Source: Congeria kusceri
Lineage: Eukaryota > Mollusca > Bivalvia > Myida > Dreissenidae
Assembly: GCA_027627225.1 (NCBI GenBank)
Contig: CM051038.1
Span: forward strand, 39,654,841 to 39,718,840
Direction: 5' to 3'
DNA: 64,000 nt
A model generated the notes under the pieces. That model saw only the letters and a program-made list of their open reading frames with translations, was not told where the DNA came from and did no database searches. Shown piece after piece: positions 60,144 to 64,000 of this stretch. A program made the translations under genes and the position numbers. Each line of letters starts with the position of its first letter. Position 1 is the first letter of the stretch.

Positions 60144-60650
60144 CACGTGCTTGTGACACTTGCAGACGAACATGCATGTTCAAACACCAGTCTGCTGTGT
60201 CCACACACAGCACGTGCCACTGACTGGCGTGAAATATTCCATAGAAATCGAATATACACTGCGTCGTTGCCGGAATAAGTCAAATATTGTAGCAACGCAT
60301 GCGTACTGGATGCAACACAAATACCCATTTGCCATCGAATTCTATTGTACTAACTTTCGTGCCGGATTAATTCAAGTGCATTTTGTGTTAAGCACGCTGT
60401 GGCATTCAAACATGGCGATAGTTTGAAATAAAAACAAAGCAATTGCCTGACTAGCAGAATCATCGTAAACATGGAGTATCGGGCAATGCACGTGCAAAGT
60501 GTGTTCTCCAGGGCGATGCACGTGACCAATTGTAAATAAATACAACCGCAGCATAGCAAGTAATGCTGTGAGAAAATGCAAAATTGTGGTTTTTGTGGAA
60601 GCACGCAAAAGTCATGTGGATTTTTTGCAAAACCTCTTAATGCAAATATA
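60144..60650. promoter_or_regulatory. E-box, CCAAT and octamer region, copy 2
   Basis: CACGTG at 60144, 60211, 60489 and 60519 (the last in gcacgtgaccaattgtaaat), and ATGCAAAT at 60640-60647. It corresponds to 37425-37870. Confidence 0.4.
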
Positions 60651-61599
60651 AATGTTTTTAACATGTTAAATCGAGCGAATTGCTTTTCGAAGCCACAAAT
60701 CAACATGATATTGATGAGCCAGGTGATTCTGCAAAATATATATACATGAATCTAATTAGTGTTATGCTAAGGACGTCGACATAATAATCTAAATATTTCA
60801 ATTTAACATAATGCTACAGTTTTTGTTACATTTATATCTTAAATAGCAATTGCGCATGGTTGGGCAGTGCTTGAAAAAAAGGAGCGACTATGGAAAGCTT
60901 TTACAACATCGTTGAAAGGGAGGTAATAGTTAAGCAATGGAGGTATAACAATTAAAAATAAATGTAGATTTGTTTTCATATTTAATATTTTCGAATTCAT
61001 CCAATCTTAAATATTTTGTAAATTCTTTGTTGGCATATTAGGTCCTTGTAATATGACCAGTATATAAGTGTTATTAACTGAATGGCATTATTTTAAATCG
61101 ATAACTTTTTATCGTTGTTGATAATAATCGGATAAGTCGTTCTAACCAGCCACTGAGCAACGATGTAAATTTGTAAATAATGAACGGCTCGAATTTATTG
61201 TTGGTAAATCAAATCAATCAAAATGTATAGTTTTTTAGTGGAGAAACCCTACGCATTTTATGACACGCGCATAAACGTAGTCAATACGATATGCTTGACC
61301 CCCTTGAAAAGGTATTTTAAGATGTCGCCAAATTATTGAAATAAAATGGTTTATACTGATTTATGTGTTTAATGTCTGTTTGAATAATGGACAGTGGACA
61401 TATTCGTGAGGCGATATCGGAGTTGAAGTGTCATTTTATCTGATGGTTTGATAAGATTTTGCTGATTAGAATCCATTTATTATGATATATATCTTACATT
61501 TGTCACTTAAACTGCGAAACATTATATTTATCACATATATTTGTATGCGTAATATTAGTGGTCAGTTCTATGTAAATAGCATTTTTAGATAATTATCCT

Positions 61600-62600
61600 T
61601 CGTTTACTTCAATAAACATGTTTCTTGAAATTTCATTAAATAAAAGCATCATATTTCATGCTTAGCCATTTCCAAATATGAACATTAAATATATATGTGT
61701 GCCCTATTTAAAGAAATGTTGTCAAATTATTATAATTGTATTTATTGGTTTACAATTCTGATATATTCTGATATATTTTTCTGATGGTACGTTTGTGGAT
61801 TTTAATGATTGCCCAATGAATGCAATTATTTCACGAACAGCTACACAAAATTAACATATTATGGTTCTCATTTATGATATTTAACTCAATATTAACAGCC
61901 TAGTTTAATCTTTCTATATTCCTCCCACCCCCTCCAATCTGAGGTATTGTACCACTGTGTTTTGGCACCCTGCTGTGATCACAGTCTGGACACAGTGTGG
62001 CGACCCTTATCAGCTGATATCAATACACGGCTGAAGAGGGAATAGTGCACTTAGCCATTGTTCAGTCAGCTGAGAGAAAAGATTACAGATAATGATAAGA
62101 CATTTTATGGTGGACCAATACAGAGTGGAATACCCCATGGACTAGGCCTTTATTTAATATCTTAGTGACAAATGCTCATCCTTTTGTTGACGAGAAGCTG
62201 TAATAATCTTGCACACATGTGTGGAGTGTGTGTTCAGACAAGGTCACTTTTTACGTTAAGAAAACTTTAGAAAACGGAGGTAATTGTGATGTCTGTAATT
62301 TGTATATTTTTATCAATGAATGAACGCTGTTGTACTACTTTAACATATACATTTTATATCCATGTTGATGCCATTATATTTTCAAAGATTTCTACGTAAC
62401 GATATTTTTCCCAATGTATGAAATGTATATGTGTCACTGGATTGCAATATACGTACGTGTATCTTCTGTTGTGCTTTATATAGTATTCCGTCTTTGTATT
62501 TATAGTAATTGTACATGATGTATGAGTCAACTATCCAATCAAGTAGCATCCGGGATTTTATCTATATATAACATTTAAAGAAACTCTAATCGCATTAGCA
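61600..62600. other. Non-coding stretch with a second TTAA MITE
   Basis: The MITE is at 61896-62149; the rest is AT-rich with nothing recognised. Confidence 0.65.
61896..62149. mobile_element. TTAA-flanked MITE, second copy
   Basis: cagcctagtttaa at the left after TTAA; actaggcct at the right, where the TIR is degraded. The interior (acacagtgtggcgacccttatcagctgat and gataatgataagacatttta tracts) matches 23530-23700 closely. Confidence 0.82.
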
Positions 62601-62624
62601 GTTAAGAACCTCTTATTACCATTA

Positions 62625-62970
62625 AAAAGTCATTTTTTAGGCAAGTGACAAATTGACAATGCAACGATATATACAATACGATAAACATGAAGCAAACACA
62701 CAGCACACACATGATTTCAACAGAGTTCATGTATTGCTTTCCTGATAAGTAGTATTGGTTGACGTCACAACACAGGGACAAGTCCATATTCCGCCGTCTA
62801 CAAAATTATCTGAAGAAACTATAATCCTTTGCAACCCGGGCTCAGCTGTTGCTGAAAGGTGTCGCAGTTAACCGTTAGTCAAACAAATTCTTTCAATAAT
62901 CGCCTTTGATCCGGTAAAACATATTTAATGGATTTCTCCATATTTTGCATAACTAATTTCATGAAAACTA
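62625..62970 (-). repeat. CRE-containing block, inverted partner of 18485-18815
   Basis: Carries the same TGACGTCA (62761-62768), the gcgacacc...cagcaacagctg tract and ccggatcaaaggcgatta on the minus strand. A short minus frame starting at the shared atggacttgtcc is stopped after five codons in the 18.6-kb copy, so it is not a conserved gene. Confidence 0.7.
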
Positions 62971-63120
62971 ATGAATAACGGACGTATTAAGTATTAAAAA
63001 TACAAACTGATAAGAAAGCGATAGTATTATGTAATCTTCATACGTTGATCATGCAAATATGTAGGCGACAGAATGATGATCAATACTGCACTCATGAAGT
63101 GCCTTTGACGTCTATAATAA

Positions 63121-63949
63121 TTTGCAATTTTGTACTCACAAGGTGACTGTCACATTCTATACTCATTGCAACTGAACGATGAGCAATTTTGTACTCACAA
63201 AGTGACTGTCACATTCTATACTTATTGCAACTGAACGATGAGCAATTTCGTACTCACAAAGTGACTGTCACATTCTATACTTATTGCAACTGAACGATGA
63301 GCAATTTCGTACTCACAAAGTGACTGTCACATTCTATACTTATTGCAATAGAACGATTTGCAATGTTGTACTCACAGAGTGACTGTCACATTCTATACTT
63401 ATTGCAATAGAACGGTTTGCAACTTCGTACTCACAAAGTGACTGTCACATTCTATACTTATTGCAATAGAACGATTTGCAATTGTGCACTCACAAAATGA
63501 CTGTCACATTCTTTACATATTGCATTAAAACGATTAGCAATTTTGTACTCATAAGGTGACTGTCACATTCTATACTTATTGCAATAGAACGATTTGCAAT
63601 GTTGTACTCACAAAATGACTGTCACATTCTTTACTTATTGCATTAGAACGATATGCAATGTTGTACTCACAAAATGACTGTCACATTCTTTACTTATTGC
63701 ATTAGAACGATTAGCAATTGTGTACTCACAAAATGACTGTCACATTCTATACTTATTGCAATAGAACGATTTGCAATTGTGTACTCACAAGGTGACTGTC
63801 ACATTCTATACTTATTGCAATAGAACGATTTGCAATGTTGTACTGACAAAATGACTGTCACATTCTTTACTTATTGCATTAGAACGATTAGCAATTTTGT
63901 ACTCATAAGGTGACTGTCACATTCTATACTTATTGCAATAGAATGATTA
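63121..63949. repeat. Satellite array, about 59-bp period, 14 copies
   Basis: Unit: gcaattttgtactcacaaag, tgactgtcacattctatact, tattgcaatagaacgattt. The near-palindrome GTGACTGTCAC recurs in nearly every copy. gactgtcacattct occurs 14 times at 58-61 base spacing. Two sub-types alternate in the last part (tctatact with gcaatagaac; tctttact with gcattagaac). Confidence 0.97.
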
Positions 63950-64000
63950 TGATAACTCATTAGTTGCACAACGCATGGGCGATGGGCTGCCTTGATTCAT

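Larger units (their letters stand above)
39600..61600 (+). repeat. Tandem segmental duplication, copy 2
   Basis: Right copy of the head-to-tail duplication; the block pairs are given at 12000-38800. It lacks the hAT element and the 26.8-31.5 kb LINE, and instead carries two other LINEs (50.3-52.0, 53.3-56.0 kb), nested MITEs, the CGA-rich element and a minisatellite. Different insertions show that the duplication is older than these transpositions. Confidence 0.85.

Noticed and set aside
62602..62787. 61-codon minus-strand ORF with hydrophobic stretch
   Set aside because: Its start is shared with the 18.6-kb copy but that copy has a stop after five codons.
63121..63949. CRISPR-like direct repeat array
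   Set aside because: The whole 59-bp unit is conserved with no variable spacers, and the context is eukaryotic. It is a satellite.

Overview
The window is AT-rich, gene-poor animal DNA, most likely from a bivalve mollusc. That inference rests on dispersed repeats with terminal ggggcata motifs and on the mix of Ty3, LINE, hAT and MITE sequences; there is no host marker gene. I found no intact host gene, rRNA gene or CRISPR array. The only long reading frames belong to decayed retrotransposons.

Layout. 1-4.9 kb is the 3' part of a dead Ty3/gypsy element: pol with reverse transcriptase, RNase H and integrase, several stops and frameshifts, then one LTR. 4.9-10.9 kb is a near-symmetrical array. 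Two inverted copies of a module-built bivalve repeat flank two inverted copies of a MITE with a tRNA-like core, plus fragments of the segment described next.

From about 12 kb to 61.6 kb the window looks like an old head-to-tail duplication. Copy 1 (about 12.0-38.8 kb) and copy 2 (about 39.6-61.6 kb) share more than a dozen collinear blocks, many still recognisable over hundreds of bases. Different transposons sit in each copy. Copy 1 carries a 1.76-kb non-autonomous hAT element at 22.3-24.1 kb, a LINE with a second LINE nested in it at 26.8-31.5 kb, and a CGATGG foldback at 38.9 kb. Copy 2 carries nested MITEs at 41.8-42.5 kb, a CGA-rich TIR element and an inverted element pair at 45.3-46.8 kb, a 57-bp minisatellite at 47.7-48.1 kb, and two LINEs at 50.3-52.0 and 53.3-56.0 kb. 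Inverted fragments of the same unit lie at 7.5-8.9 kb and 18.5-20.0 kb. The window ends in a satellite of about 59 bp period with 14 copies.

The function of the duplicated unit is unknown. Its best-conserved parts are a block of about 430 bp (four copies), a short GCTGCAGC-centred block (six copies) that reads as Cys-rich peptide on one strand and signal-peptide-like on the other, and CACGTG pairs with a fixed 11-bp spacing (three copies). A few small candidate exons are listed at low confidence. All alignments were made by eye; percent identities were not computed.
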